NCBI GenBank assembly: GCA_963817065.1
Contig: CAWFMO010000001.1
Span: 1,240,001-1,304,000 of the forward strand
Direction: 5' to 3'
From: CAWFMO01 sp963817065
Lineage (GTDB): Bacteria > Actinomycetota > Thermoleophilia > Solirubrobacterales > 70-9
Length of the DNA: 64,000 bases
Both the position numbers and the translations under genes were made by a program. Of the stretch, positions 41,349-50,043 are shown piece after piece (the stretch's first letter is position 1; every line of letters starts with the position of its first letter). The notes under the pieces were generated by a model. It did not search any database, had not been told where the DNA came from, and was given only the letters and a program-made list of their open reading frames with translations.

Positions 41349-41999
41349 ATGGCCGAGGACCAGACAGCGACCGAGGTCCTCGACGAGCACGACGACGCTC
41401 CGATCGAGACCGCCGAGGAGCCCGAGGGCCTCGAGCCCGAGGTTCTCGAGCGCCGCCGCGAGGCGCTCGCCGAGGTGACCAAGTTCGGCGATCCGGTGCT
41501 GCGCTCTAAGGCCTCGCCGGTCACCGAGTTCGACCAGGCGCTGATCGCCGACCTCGCGCGGATGGTGCGGGTCATGCGCGACTCGATGGGGGTCGGGCTC
41601 GCCGCGACCCAGCTCGGGATCCTGCGCCGGGCGCTCGTCTTCCAGGCCGGCCACGACGCGCCCGCGACCGCACTGATCAACCCCGTGATCGAGTGGACCT
41701 CCGAGGACCTCGTGACCGCCGAGGAGGGCTGCCTCAGCCTGCCGGGCATCGTCGTCGACGTCGAGCGCCCGCTCCACGCGCGGGTCAGCGGCCTCAACGC
41801 GAGCGGCGAGCCGATCCTGATCGAGGCGTCGGGCCTCGAGGCGCGGGTGCTCCAGCACGAGATCGACCACCTCGACGGCGTGCTGATCCTCCAGCGCACC
41901 GAGCGCGAGCAGCGCAAGGGCGCGATGCGGGCGCTCCGCGAGGGCGACACCTACGCGCCACCGCAGCCCGAGGAGGACGAAGAGGGCACCGAGTCCTGA
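41349..41999 (+). CDS. def: Peptide deformylase
   Basis: A 216-residue metal-dependent deformylase with all three motifs: GVGLAATQLG (motif 1), EEGCLSLPG (motif 2, metal Cys) and QHEIDHLDG (motif 3, HExxH). It removes the formyl group from new proteins. Compared with the usual 160-190 residues it has an acidic N-terminal extension of about 40 residues and an acidic C-terminus. Its stop overlaps the CTG start proposed for fmt, which makes the substrate of this pathway, so the two are coupled. Confidence 0.96.
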   Translation: MAEDQTATEVLDEHDDAPIETAEEPEGLEPEVLERRREALAEVTKFGDPVLRSKASPVTEFDQALIADLARMVRVMRDSMGVGLAATQLGILRRALVFQAGHDAPATALINPVIEWTSEDLVTAEEGCLSLPGIVVDVERPLHARVSGLNASGEPILIEASGLEARVLQHEIDHLDGVLILQRTEREQRKGAMRALREGDTYAPPQPEEDEEGTES

Positions 42000-42901
42000 G
42001 GACCGTCTACCTCGGAACATCCGAGTTCGCGGCCGACGTCCTGCGGCGGCTCGCCGACTCGCCCCACCGCCCGGCGCTCGTCGTCACCCCGCCCGACTCG
42101 AAGCGCGGCCGGGGCCGGAAGCTCGCGCCGCCGCCCGCGGCCGAGGCCGCGCGCGAGCTCGGAATCACGGTCCTCCAAGCCGAGAGCGTCAATGATCCGG
42201 AAGCGGTCGAGGCGATCGGCGCCGCGAACCCCGACGCGATCGCCGTCTGCGCCTTCGGCCAGCTGATCGCCGAGCCGCTGCTGAGCGAGCACACGATGCT
42301 CAACGTCCACCCGTCGCTGGTCCCGCGCTGGCGCGGCGCGGCGCCGATCGAGAGGGCGCTGATCGCCGGCGACGAGCGCACCGGGGTCGCGATCTTCCGC
42401 GTCGTCGAGGCGCTCGACGCCGGGCCGGTCGCGCTGGTCGAGGAGATCGAGATCGGCGCCGGCGAGGACTTCGACTCGCTCGAGGCGCGGCTCGCCGAGC
42501 TCGGGGGGGAGCTGCTCGTCGCGGCGCTCGACCGCCTCGAGCGCGGCGAGCTCGAGCTCACCGAGCAGGGCGAAGAGGGCGCGACCTACGCCGAGAAGCT
42601 CGACCCAGGCGAGCGCCGCCTCGATCCGGCGCGGCCCGCGAGCGAGCTCGAGCGGATCGTGCGCGCGATCGCGACGCGGCTCGGGACCTACGTCGAGCTC
42701 GAGGGCGGGGAAAGGCTCGGAGTCAAGAGCGCGACCGCGGTCGCCGACGGGCCGCCCGCGGGCGAGATCGACCCCGAGCGGCTCGTGCTCGGTACCGCCG
42801 AGGGCGGGCTGCGGCTCGATGTCGTCCAGCCGCCCGGCAAGCGGGCGATGGAGGCGGAGGCGTTCTTGCGCGGCCACGAAATACCCAGGCGCGCGCTCTG
42901 A
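41996..42901 (+). CDS. fmt: Methionyl-tRNA formyltransferase (CTG start)
   Basis: A 301-residue formyltransferase that formylates Met-tRNA-fMet from 10-formyl-tetrahydrofolate. Conserved sequence begins at residue 2 (RTVYLGTSEFAADVLRRL); the signature LNVHPSLVPRWRGAAPI is at about 100-116. No ATG, GTG or TTG occurs in frame until 42297, which would remove a third of the protein. CTG at 41996 gives the expected M-R-T-V-x-L-G-T start and overlaps the def TGA as CTGA, exactly like the ATGA/GTGA overlaps elsewhere in the window. I therefore call CTG as the initiator. Confidence 0.92.
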   Translation: MRTVYLGTSEFAADVLRRLADSPHRPALVVTPPDSKRGRGRKLAPPPAAEAARELGITVLQAESVNDPEAVEAIGAANPDAIAVCAFGQLIAEPLLSEHTMLNVHPSLVPRWRGAAPIERALIAGDERTGVAIFRVVEALDAGPVALVEEIEIGAGEDFDSLEARLAELGGELLVAALDRLERGELELTEQGEEGATYAEKLDPGERRLDPARPASELERIVRAIATRLGTYVELEGGERLGVKSATAVADGPPAGEIDPERLVLGTAEGGLRLDVVQPPGKRAMEAEAFLRGHEIPRRAL

Positions 42902-42921
42902 CCCGCGTAACGATCGTCTCG

Positions 42922-43182
42922 ATGGCGGAGGAGCCCAAAGAAGACGACGAAGCGTCGAAGTCGAGCGTCCAGCTCGAGCGCCCCAACTGCCCGGGGTGCG
43001 GCGAGCCGTGGCTCCGCCCGGCCCAGCTCCCCGGCCGCTACGTCTGCGTCTACTGCCTGCGCCGCTACGAGCTCGTCTCGCAGTGCCCCAACTGCGGCGA
43101 GCACCAGACGATCGCCCGCATGAGCCGCACCGAGGACATGAAGTGCCAGCAGTGCGGCGATTCGATGTTGCGTTCGATCTAG
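42922..43182 (+). CDS. Small double zinc-ribbon protein
   Basis: An 86-residue protein with four CxxC pairs (CPGC, CVYC, CPNC, CQQC), enough for two zinc sites, after a 20-residue acidic N-terminus. I do not recognise a named family; zinc ribbons of this size usually bind nucleic acid or protein. It lies between fmt and rpe, in the same direction, 20 nt after fmt. Confidence 0.75.
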   Translation: MAEEPKEDDEASKSSVQLERPNCPGCGEPWLRPAQLPGRYVCVYCLRRYELVSQCPNCGEHQTIARMSRTEDMKCQQCGDSMLRSI

Positions 43183-43192
43183 GCTGCGGGTG

Positions 43193-43897
43193 ATGGAAGC
43201 CGCTTCCCGCGACGCCACCGCCGCCCAGGAGCTGTTCGCGACCAAGCGCGTCGCGCCCTCGATCCTCTCCTCGGACTTCTCGAAGCTCGGCTCCCAGGTC
43301 GCCGAGGTCATGGACGCCGGCGCGCGCGTGATCCACGTCGACGTCATGGACGGGCACTTCGTGCCCCCGATCACGATCGGGCCGCTGGTCGCGGGCTCGA
43401 TCGCCGACCAGGTCCACTCGGCGGGCGGCGCGGTCGACGTCCACCTGATGATCGAGAGCCCCGAGAACCAGATCGAGGAGTTCGCCAAGGCGGGCGCCGA
43501 CTGCATCACGATCCACTCCGAGGCGACCCCGCACCACAACCGCACCCTGACCGCGATCCGCGAGCTCGGCTGCCTCGCCGGGCTGGCGCTCAACCCCGGG
43601 ACCGCGGTCAGCGCCGCGAGCGAGCTCGTCGGCCGCGCCGACGTCCTGCTCTGCATGACCGTCAATCCCGGCTGGGGCGGCCAGCCGTTCATCGACTCCT
43701 CGCCGGGCAAGGTCGAGCGGCTGCGCGCGATCGACCCCGACGCGGCGATCGAGGTCGACGGCGGCATCGACCCGAAGACGGCCGGCAGCGTCGCCGACGC
43801 CGGCGCGAGCCTGTTCGTCGCCGGCTCCGCGGTCTTCGGCGCCGATGACCCCGGCGCCGCCTACCGCGAGATCGTCAGCGCCGCGGGCGCCGAGTAA
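43193..43897 (+). CDS. rpe: Ribulose-phosphate 3-epimerase
   Basis: A 234-residue TIM-barrel epimerase that interconverts ribulose 5-phosphate and xylulose 5-phosphate. Signatures: APSILSSDF, HVDVMDGHFVPPITIG with a metal-binding His/Asp, and TVNPGWGGQPFI (phosphate-binding loop). There is an extra N-terminal segment of about 18 residues. ATG 43193 is preferred to GTG 43190 because TAGGCT lies 7 nt before it. Confidence 0.94.
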   Translation: MEAASRDATAAQELFATKRVAPSILSSDFSKLGSQVAEVMDAGARVIHVDVMDGHFVPPITIGPLVAGSIADQVHSAGGAVDVHLMIESPENQIEEFAKAGADCITIHSEATPHHNRTLTAIRELGCLAGLALNPGTAVSAASELVGRADVLLCMTVNPGWGGQPFIDSSPGKVERLRAIDPDAAIEVDGGIDPKTAGSVADAGASLFVAGSAVFGADDPGAAYREIVSAAGAE

Positions 43898-43914
43898 CTC
43901 CAAGCCGGCCCCGC

Positions 43915-43976
43915 ATCCGGGCTACGCCCGGATTACCGGTCGCCTTCGGCTCCCTGAGCGGAGGAGCCGGCGTTTT
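43915..43976. terminator. Bidirectional terminator region between convergent genes
   Basis: Two hairpins lie between rpe and the antiporter gene. ATCCGGGC-TAC-GCCCGGAT (43915-43933) is a perfect 8-bp stem. CGGCTCC-n9-GGAGCCG (43947-43969) is followed by GCG and TTTT (43973-43976), the form of an intrinsic terminator on the plus strand. Confidence 0.6.
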
Positions 43977-45771
43977 ACGTCGTGGGACGGGGCGCGTTGA
44001 GCACGCCGGCGACCTCCTGCCACCACGCGCGCTCCTCGCCGCCCTCGGCGCGGCCGACCTGCTCGGCGCACCAGCGGGCGAGCAGCTGGCGGCCACCGAT
44101 CCCGAGCACCGAGCCGGTGACCGCGTAGCGGCCGTCGGCGAGCCCGACGAGCGCGCCCGGCTGGTCGCGGCGGGTCCGCAGCCGCGACGCGACCTCGACC
44201 CCGTCGACCGTCGGCGGTCGCGCGGGGTCGCCGTCCGCCTCGCGCCACGGCCTGGCCGTGAAGACCTGGGGCACGCCGCGTCCGATCGCGACCGGCGGCG
44301 GCGGCTCGAACGCGGGCCCGCTGCGCCACCTGCGGCTCAGCTCCTCGACCCTGTCGCGGCTCCCCGAGCGGACGAGGACGTGGAGCTCGTCGCCGGCCAG
44401 GATCTCGGTCGATCCTCGCGGCGGGATCGCCTCGCCCTCGCGCACGATCACGTTGACAAGCGCCTCGCGCGGCAGCCCGAGGTCGCGGACCGGGCGCCCC
44501 GCGATCGCGGCGTCCTCGGCGACCCGGTAGGCGAAGACCTCGCCGCCGAGCTGGCGGATCGTCCCGGCCTCGACCAGCGGCCGCGGGACCGCGGGCTCGC
44601 TCGTCGTCAGGCCGAGGACCCTGGCGAGGCGCTCGAAGCTCGCGCCCTGGATCAGGGTCGAGGTGACGACGACGAAGAAGACGATGTTGAAGATCACAGA
44701 CGAGCCGCTGACGCCGGCGATCACCGGCAGCGTCGCGAGCCAGATCGGCACGGCCCCGCGCAACCCGGCCCAGCCGAGCATCAGCCGCTCGCGCATGCCG
44801 ATCGGCGCGAACGCGGTCGCGACGGCGGCGGCGATCGGGCGCGCGGCGAAGATCAGGATCGCGGAGATCAGCAGCCCTTCGCCGGCCACGTCGACGAGCG
44901 CACTCGGGAAGACCAGGAGCCCGAGCAGGAAGAAGAGCGCGATCTGCGAGATCCAGCCGAGGCCCTCGTGGAATGCGGTAACCGTCGTGCGAGCCGGGAC
45001 GTCGCCGGTCCCGAGCGCGAGCCCGGCGATGTAGACGGCGAGGAACCCCGAGCCGCCGATCGTCTCGGTCAGCCCGTAGGCGAGCGCCGCCGTCGCCAAA
45101 GAGGCGACGGGGTAGAGGCCGGGGGTCGGGTAGTCGAGCGTCCGGAACGCCCATCTCGCCGCCTGGCCGATCGCGGCCCCGAGCACGGCGCCGACGGTCA
45201 GGACGACCGCGAGGTGCAGTCCCATGTCGACGACCCCGTAGCCGGGTTCCTGGATCCAGTCGATGAACCCGGCGACCATCAGCACGGCGACGGGATCGTT
45301 GAACCCGGACTCGCCCTCGAGCGTGCGCGCGATCCGCCGCTTGAGCTTCGATCCGCGGAGGACGGCGAAGATCGCGGCCGAGTCGGTCGCCGCGACCGCG
45401 GAGCCGATGATCAGCCCCTCGAGCGTCCCGAGGTCGAAGATCGCCGCCGCGGCGAAGCCGGTGATCACGGCGGTCAGCGCGGTGCCGATCGTCGCCAGCG
45501 AGATCGCCGACCCGAGCACCGGGCGGACCTCCTTCCAGCCGGCGCTCAGCCCGCCCTCGAAGAGGATCAGCACGAGCCCGATCGTCCCCAGGGTCCGGGT
45601 CAGCTCGGCGTCGTCGAAGTCGACCCCGCCGAACCCTTCCGACCCGACCAGTATCCCGAGCGCGAGGAAGAGCAGCAACCCCGGCACGCGGACGCGGTTT
45701 GCGATCAGCGCCGCCGCGATCCCCGCCGCGAGCAGGGCGCCGGCGACGAGAATCAGCTCGGAGTCGGACAC
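43975..45771 (-). CDS. K+/H+ antiporter, NhaP2-type, with TrkA-C regulatory domain
   Basis: A 598-residue cation:proton antiporter. About 12 hydrophobic helices (residues 5-390) include the typical ESGFNDPVAV segment (acidic ion site) and LRGAVPIWLA. The cytoplasmic part has a TrkA-C domain (about 405-490, with LPREALVNVIVREGEAIPP) and a further C-terminal domain of about 100 residues like that of NhaP2/CorC. It likely exports K+ or Na+ in exchange for protons. It starts at GTG six bases after the flippase gene and is the last gene of a three-gene envelope operon. Confidence 0.88.
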   Translation of the reverse strand: MSDSELILVAGALLAAGIAAALIANRVRVPGLLLFLALGILVGSEGFGGVDFDDAELTRTLGTIGLVLILFEGGLSAGWKEVRPVLGSAISLATIGTALTAVITGFAAAAIFDLGTLEGLIIGSAVAATDSAAIFAVLRGSKLKRRIARTLEGESGFNDPVAVLMVAGFIDWIQEPGYGVVDMGLHLAVVLTVGAVLGAAIGQAARWAFRTLDYPTPGLYPVASLATAALAYGLTETIGGSGFLAVYIAGLALGTGDVPARTTVTAFHEGLGWISQIALFFLLGLLVFPSALVDVAGEGLLISAILIFAARPIAAAVATAFAPIGMRERLMLGWAGLRGAVPIWLATLPVIAGVSGSSVIFNIVFFVVVTSTLIQGASFERLARVLGLTTSEPAVPRPLVEAGTIRQLGGEVFAYRVAEDAAIAGRPVRDLGLPREALVNVIVREGEAIPPRGSTEILAGDELHVLVRSGSRDRVEELSRRWRSGPAFEPPPPVAIGRGVPQVFTARPWREADGDPARPPTVDGVEVASRLRTRRDQPGALVGLADGRYAVTGSVLGIGGRQLLARWCAEQVGRAEGGEERAWWQEVAGVLNAPRPTT

Positions 45772-45777
45772 GCGGGC

Positions 45778-47151
45778 CTACCCGGCTTCGTCCGCGGATG
45801 CGAGCTGGGCCTCGAGCTCCTCCGGCGAGCCCGGCTCGACCTCGTCCTCGGGCCGCGGGTGCGGCGAGCGGTAGACGAGGTAGAGCAGCCCGCAGAGCAG
45901 CGCCGCGGCGCCGAGATAGCCGATCTCGACCCGCCGGACCTCCTCGCCGATCGGCAGCAGGCACCAGACGACGAAGGCGATCGCGCAGCCGAACCAGCAG
46001 GCTCCCGCGCGCCGGACCTGGCCCTGGGCGAGCGCCGCCTGGTTCAGCGTCCCGGCGGCGAGGTAGATCCCCATCGCGACGGCGACGATCACCAGGTCTC
46101 CGCGCGGGTAGTCGAACTTGTCGCCGAAAGCGATCTGCATCAGCTCGGGCCCCGCGATCGCCATCGCCGCGGCGACGATCCCGGCGAAGATCACGATCGC
46201 GGCGAGCGTCAGCCGCACCGACGTGCGGAAGCTCTCGCCGGCCTCGTCGCCGCCGCCCGAGCGCAGCTTGGTCAGGTGGGGGAGGAGGCTCGTCTGCACC
46301 GCCTGGAAGAGCTGGATCGGGGCGCGCGCGATCATCAGGATGTTGAAGATCAGCCCCGCCTGGGCGGCGCCGGAGCTCGCCTGGACGAGCAGCGGACCGG
46401 CGTTGAGGAAGGTCTGCTCGCTGATCATGATCAGCAGCACGGCCGCCGCGAAGTCGGATCCGTGGGCGAGCGTGAACTCGCCCTCCTCGGCGTCCTCCCC
46501 GTCGGGGCGCTCGGCGCGCGCCCTGCGCGTGAACGCGAACGGGACCACGACCAGGCTCAGGCACGGCGCGGCGAGCATCCCCAGCGCGACGAAGTCCTGG
46601 CCGCTCGCGATACCGACCGCGACCGCGAGCGGAAACAGGACCCGCGAGAGCGACTCCGAGAGGATCAGCGCCGCGAACAGGGAGAGGCGGTTGCTGCCGG
46701 CGAGGAACCCGCGCGCGAAGTAGCTCGCTCCATAGGCGGTGACGGTCGCGAGGTAGATCCAGTAGAGGGTCTCGTTCCCGGAGAGCAGGTCGTCCTGGAT
46801 CGGGCTCCGAAGCGCGAGCGCCGCCGCGACGAAGACCACCGTGACGGCGAGCTGGATCGTCGCCGCGACCCGCATCGGGCGGCGGCTGGCGCGGCCCCGG
46901 GCGTCGTGCTCGGCGATCGTCCGCGAGAGCAGCTGCTCGATCGGGCGCTGGACGATCGCGACGGTGATGAAGACCGCCGACCAGAGAATCGCGATCTCGC
47001 CGTAGTCCTGCCGCGAGAGGTTGTGCGAGGCGAGCGCGAAGTAGAGGTAGGTGACGAGGCCCGTCGCGCCGACGCCGATCGAGAGCAGGCTTGCGGTGCG
47101 GCCGTAGCGGCGCGCGTCGGCGCCCGCCTGCTCGGACTGTGAGCTGGTCAT
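45778..47151 (-). CDS. Polysaccharide / lipid-linked sugar flippase (MOP superfamily)
   Basis: A 457-residue polytopic protein with about 12 hydrophobic helices. The start RTASLLSIGVGATGLVTYLYFALASHNLS resembles Wzx-type flippases of the MOP superfamily. A charged loop (ERPDGEDAEEGE) divides the two halves. It probably moves lipid-linked glycans across the membrane. The ATG overlaps the stop of the glycosyltransferase gene (ATGA), supporting a common envelope-glycan role. Confidence 0.82.
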   Translation of the reverse strand: MTSSQSEQAGADARRYGRTASLLSIGVGATGLVTYLYFALASHNLSRQDYGEIAILWSAVFITVAIVQRPIEQLLSRTIAEHDARGRASRRPMRVAATIQLAVTVVFVAAALALRSPIQDDLLSGNETLYWIYLATVTAYGASYFARGFLAGSNRLSLFAALILSESLSRVLFPLAVAVGIASGQDFVALGMLAAPCLSLVVVPFAFTRRARAERPDGEDAEEGEFTLAHGSDFAAAVLLIMISEQTFLNAGPLLVQASSGAAQAGLIFNILMIARAPIQLFQAVQTSLLPHLTKLRSGGGDEAGESFRTSVRLTLAAIVIFAGIVAAAMAIAGPELMQIAFGDKFDYPRGDLVIVAVAMGIYLAAGTLNQAALAQGQVRRAGACWFGCAIAFVVWCLLPIGEEVRRVEIGYLGAAALLCGLLYLVYRSPHPRPEDEVEPGSPEELEAQLASADEAG

Positions 47152-48167
47152 ACCGAGATCCGCTCGGCCGGGCTGGTTTCCGGTTCCTCCCCGGAGCCCT
47201 GGTGGTAGTGCGACGGCCCGACCCCGAGCTGAAGCTCGATCCGCCGAACGCGCTCGAAGACTCGCTGGGTGATCGCCCGCTGGCCGGCGAGGATGTCGCC
47301 GACGACCCCGAGCGCGAAGGTCTGGACCGCCGCGATCGAGAGCACCGCGCCGAGGATCAGCGACTGGACGTGCCCGGAGCTGTCACCGTGGGCGATCCAG
47401 TCGTAGAGGAACGGCGTCCACGCCCCGAGGGCTCCGATCCCGAGCGCGATCGCCGCGACGCTGAAGACCCGCAGCGGGTGGTACATCGAGTAGACGCGGA
47501 AGATCGAGATCGCGTTGCGGCCGACGTAGGAGCCGACAGAGGGGAAGAGGCGCGATTCGCGCAGAACCGGGTTCGTGTGCACCGGGACGTGGTCGATCGC
47601 GATCTGCATCTTGCCGGCGGCGATCAGGCTCTCGAGCGTGTAGGTGAACTCGGAAACGACGATCGTCTGGATCGCGGCCTCGCGGTTGTAGGCCCGGAAG
47701 CCCGAGGTCGTGTCGGGGATGTTCGTGCCCGAGGCGCGGCGTACGACCCAGCTGCCGATCCGCTGGAGCAGCTTCTTGGCCCGCGAGAAGTGCTCGATGT
47801 TCATCACCTCGCGGTTGCCGACGACCATGTCGGCGCGCCCGGAGACGATCGGCTCGACCAGCGCCGGGATGTCGGCGGCGCTGTACTGGTTGTCGGCGTC
47901 GGTGTTGACGATCACGTCGGCGCCGAGCTTGAGGCTCGCGTCGATGCCGGCCTGGAAGGCGGCCGCGAGCCCCCGGTTGTCGGTCAGCTTGACCACGTGG
48001 TCGACCCCGTGCGCCCGCGCGACCTCGATCGTGCGGTCCTTGGAGCCGTCGTCGATCACCAGCCACTCGACCTTGTCGAAGCCGGGGACGTCGCGCGGCA
48101 GCTCGCCGAGCGTCACCGGCAGCGCCATCTCCTCGTTGAGGGCGGGGATCTGGATGATCAGCTTCAC
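47148..48167 (-). CDS. Family 2 glycosyltransferase (polyprenyl-phosphate sugar transferase type)
   Basis: A 339-residue GT-A enzyme. The N-terminal catalytic domain has PALNEE, VIDDGSKDRT and NTDADNQY (the DxD-type motif). Two hydrophobic helices near 250-310 anchor it in the membrane, as in DPM1/GtrB enzymes that load a sugar onto polyprenyl phosphate. GTG 48167 (VKLIIQIPALNEE) is the sensible start because family similarity begins at once; a longer frame only adds a non-conserved segment. First gene of the operon with flippase and antiporter. Confidence 0.87.
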   Translation of the reverse strand: MKLIIQIPALNEEMALPVTLGELPRDVPGFDKVEWLVIDDGSKDRTIEVARAHGVDHVVKLTDNRGLAAAFQAGIDASLKLGADVIVNTDADNQYSAADIPALVEPIVSGRADMVVGNREVMNIEHFSRAKKLLQRIGSWVVRRASGTNIPDTTSGFRAYNREAAIQTIVVSEFTYTLESLIAAGKMQIAIDHVPVHTNPVLRESRLFPSVGSYVGRNAISIFRVYSMYHPLRVFSVAAIALGIGALGAWTPFLYDWIAHGDSSGHVQSLILGAVLSIAAVQTFALGVVGDILAGQRAITQRVFERVRRIELQLGVGPSHYHQGSGEEPETSPAERISV

Positions 48168-48254
48168 GGGGCCGCCAAGCGTAACCGCGCCCCCGCGGCG
48201 ATAGGGGGCGGGCCGTTGCCGGGCGCCGACGCGTGGCTGGGACGCGGCGGCCTC

Positions 48255-48277
48255 TAGACTGGCTGACTGACCAGTCA
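48255..48277 (+). promoter_or_regulatory. -10 element with TetR-like operator ahead of ribD
   Basis: TAGACT (48255-48260) is followed by the palindrome TGACTG-AC-CAGTCA (48264-48277). The spacing would put the palindrome at the transcription start, where a TetR-family repressor could block transcription. The alternative pairing GACTGG-n8-CCAGTC (48257-48276) would make an RNA hairpin. No FMN riboswitch (RFN element) sequence was found before ribD. Confidence 0.45.
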
Positions 48278-48323
48278 ATCAACCGCCGCGCGTCATCTCG
48301 AGGCGCCGGCGCCGGAGGCCGAG

Positions 48324-49430
48324 TTGGTCGAGACCGGTACCGAAGACGACGTCGCCCGGCTCCGCAGGGCGCTCGAGCTCGCCGAAGGGGGTCGCGGCCG
48401 CGTGAGCCCGAACCCGCTCGTCGGCGCGGTCATCTCCCGCGACGGCGAGACGATCGGCGAGGGCTACCACGCGGAGCTCGGAGGCCCGCACGCCGAGCGC
48501 GCCGCGATCGACGACGCGCGCGCCCGCGGCGAGGACACCTCCGGGGCGACGATGTTCGTGACCCTCGAGCCCTGCGCCCACACCGGCCGCCAGCCGCCCT
48601 GCGCCGAGGCGATCGTCGAGGCCGGGATCTCGCGGGTCGTGATCGGCGCCGACGACCCGACCGAGAAGGCATCCGGCCGCGGGCCGGCGATCCTGCGCGA
48701 GGCCGGGATCGAGGTCGAGACCGCGGCCGGCCCCGAGGCCGCCGCGGCGCGCCTGCTGACCCAGCCGTTCCGCAAGCGCGCCCGCACCGGTCGTCCGCTC
48801 GTCACCTACAAGGCGGCTTCGACTATCGACGGCAAGCTCGCGCTGCCCGGCTCGGAGCGGCGCTGGATCTCGGGCCTCGAGAGCCGCGAGCTCGTGCACC
48901 GATGGCGCGCCGAGGCCGACGCGGTCGCGGTCGGGATCGGGACCGCGCTCGCCGACGACCCGACGCTGACCGCGCGCTCGGTCGGCGCGGCGCGGCAGCC
49001 GGCGCGCGTCGTCTTCGACCGCGAGGCGCGGCTGACGCTCGACTCGAAGCTCGTCGCGACGATCCACGAGGCGCCGCTGTTCGTCGCCGTCGGCCCGCAC
49101 GCGGACGAGTCACGGGTTGAGGCCCTGCGCGCGGCGGGCGCCGAGACGATCGCGGCCGCCGAGCTGCCCGCCGCGCTCGACGAGCTCGGGCGCCGCGAGA
49201 TCTCAGACCTCTTCCTCGAGGGCGGTCCGACGCTCGCCCGCGCTTTCCTCGACGCCGGCGAGATCGACGAGCTGCGGCTGTTCGTCGCCCCGCTGCTCGC
49301 CGGCTCGTCCGACGCGCCCGGAGTGCTCGCCGGTGTCGGGGCGGTCGGGGCCGCGGTCGCGCCGCTCGCGGTCGATCACGAGACCGTCGGCGCGGACCTG
49401 CTGATCCGCGCCCGGCTGAGAGAGTGGTGA
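48324..49430 (+). CDS. ribD: Bifunctional riboflavin deaminase/reductase RibD
   Basis: A 368-residue two-domain enzyme of riboflavin synthesis. The deaminase domain (about 10-150) has the zinc site YHAELGGPHAERAAI and PCAHTGRQPPCAEAI. The reductase domain (about 155-368) has TYKAASTIDGKLA and FLEGGPTLARAFLDAGEIDE. It starts at TTG, the only start that keeps the RLRRALELA helix; VSPNPLVGAVI follows. First gene of ribD-ribE-ribBA-ribH. Confidence 0.94.
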   Translation: MVETGTEDDVARLRRALELAEGGRGRVSPNPLVGAVISRDGETIGEGYHAELGGPHAERAAIDDARARGEDTSGATMFVTLEPCAHTGRQPPCAEAIVEAGISRVVIGADDPTEKASGRGPAILREAGIEVETAAGPEAAAARLLTQPFRKRARTGRPLVTYKAASTIDGKLALPGSERRWISGLESRELVHRWRAEADAVAVGIGTALADDPTLTARSVGAARQPARVVFDREARLTLDSKLVATIHEAPLFVAVGPHADESRVEALRAAGAETIAAAELPAALDELGRREISDLFLEGGPTLARAFLDAGEIDELRLFVAPLLAGSSDAPGVLAGVGAVGAAVAPLAVDHETVGADLLIRARLREW

Positions 49431-49437
49431 GCCACTG

Positions 49438-50043
49438 ATGTTCACCGGGCTCGTCGCTGACATCGGAGAGGTCGCCGCGATCGACGGCGACGCGAGCGGC
49501 GCGCGGCTGCGGATCACGACCCCGCTCGCCGCCGAGCTCGCCGAGGGCGACTCGATCTCGGTCGCCGGGGCCTGCCTGACCGCCTCGAAGGTGAGCGACG
49601 GGGGCTTCGAGGCCGACGCGATGAGCCAGACCTTGACCCTGACGACGCTCGGCGGGCTCGAGTCCGGCGACCCGGTCAACCTCGAGCTAGCGCTGCGGGC
49701 CTCCGACCGCCTCGGCGGCCACGTCGTCCAGGGCCACGTCGACGGGGTCGGTGAGCTGCGCTCGCTGGCCGAGGACGGGATCGCGCGCCGGCTGCGGATC
49801 GCGGCCCCGGCCGAGCTCATGGCGCTGATCGCCGAGCGCGGCTCGATCGCGGTCGACGGCGTCAGCCTCACGGTCTCGGCCGTCGGCGACGAGGATTTCG
49901 AGGTCTCACTCATCCCCGAAACCCTGTCCCGCACCACCCTGGGTTCATTGGTTGAGGGCGACCGCGTCAACCTCGAGTGCGACGTGATGGCGCGCTATCT
50001 GCAGCGCCAGGCGGGTCTAATGTCACCATCAACGGAGGACTGA
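49438..50043 (+). CDS. ribE: Riboflavin synthase alpha chain
   Basis: A 201-residue protein with two similar lumazine-binding halves. It begins MFTGLVADIGEV, includes VAGACLTASKV and VDGVSLTVSAV as the paired repeats, and SDRLGGHVVQGHVDGVG. It converts two dimethylribityllumazine molecules into riboflavin and a pyrimidine. The stop overlaps the ribBA ATG (TGATG). Confidence 0.96.
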   Translation: MFTGLVADIGEVAAIDGDASGARLRITTPLAAELAEGDSISVAGACLTASKVSDGGFEADAMSQTLTLTTLGGLESGDPVNLELALRASDRLGGHVVQGHVDGVGELRSLAEDGIARRLRIAAPAELMALIAERGSIAVDGVSLTVSAVGDEDFEVSLIPETLSRTTLGSLVEGDRVNLECDVMARYLQRQAGLMSPSTED

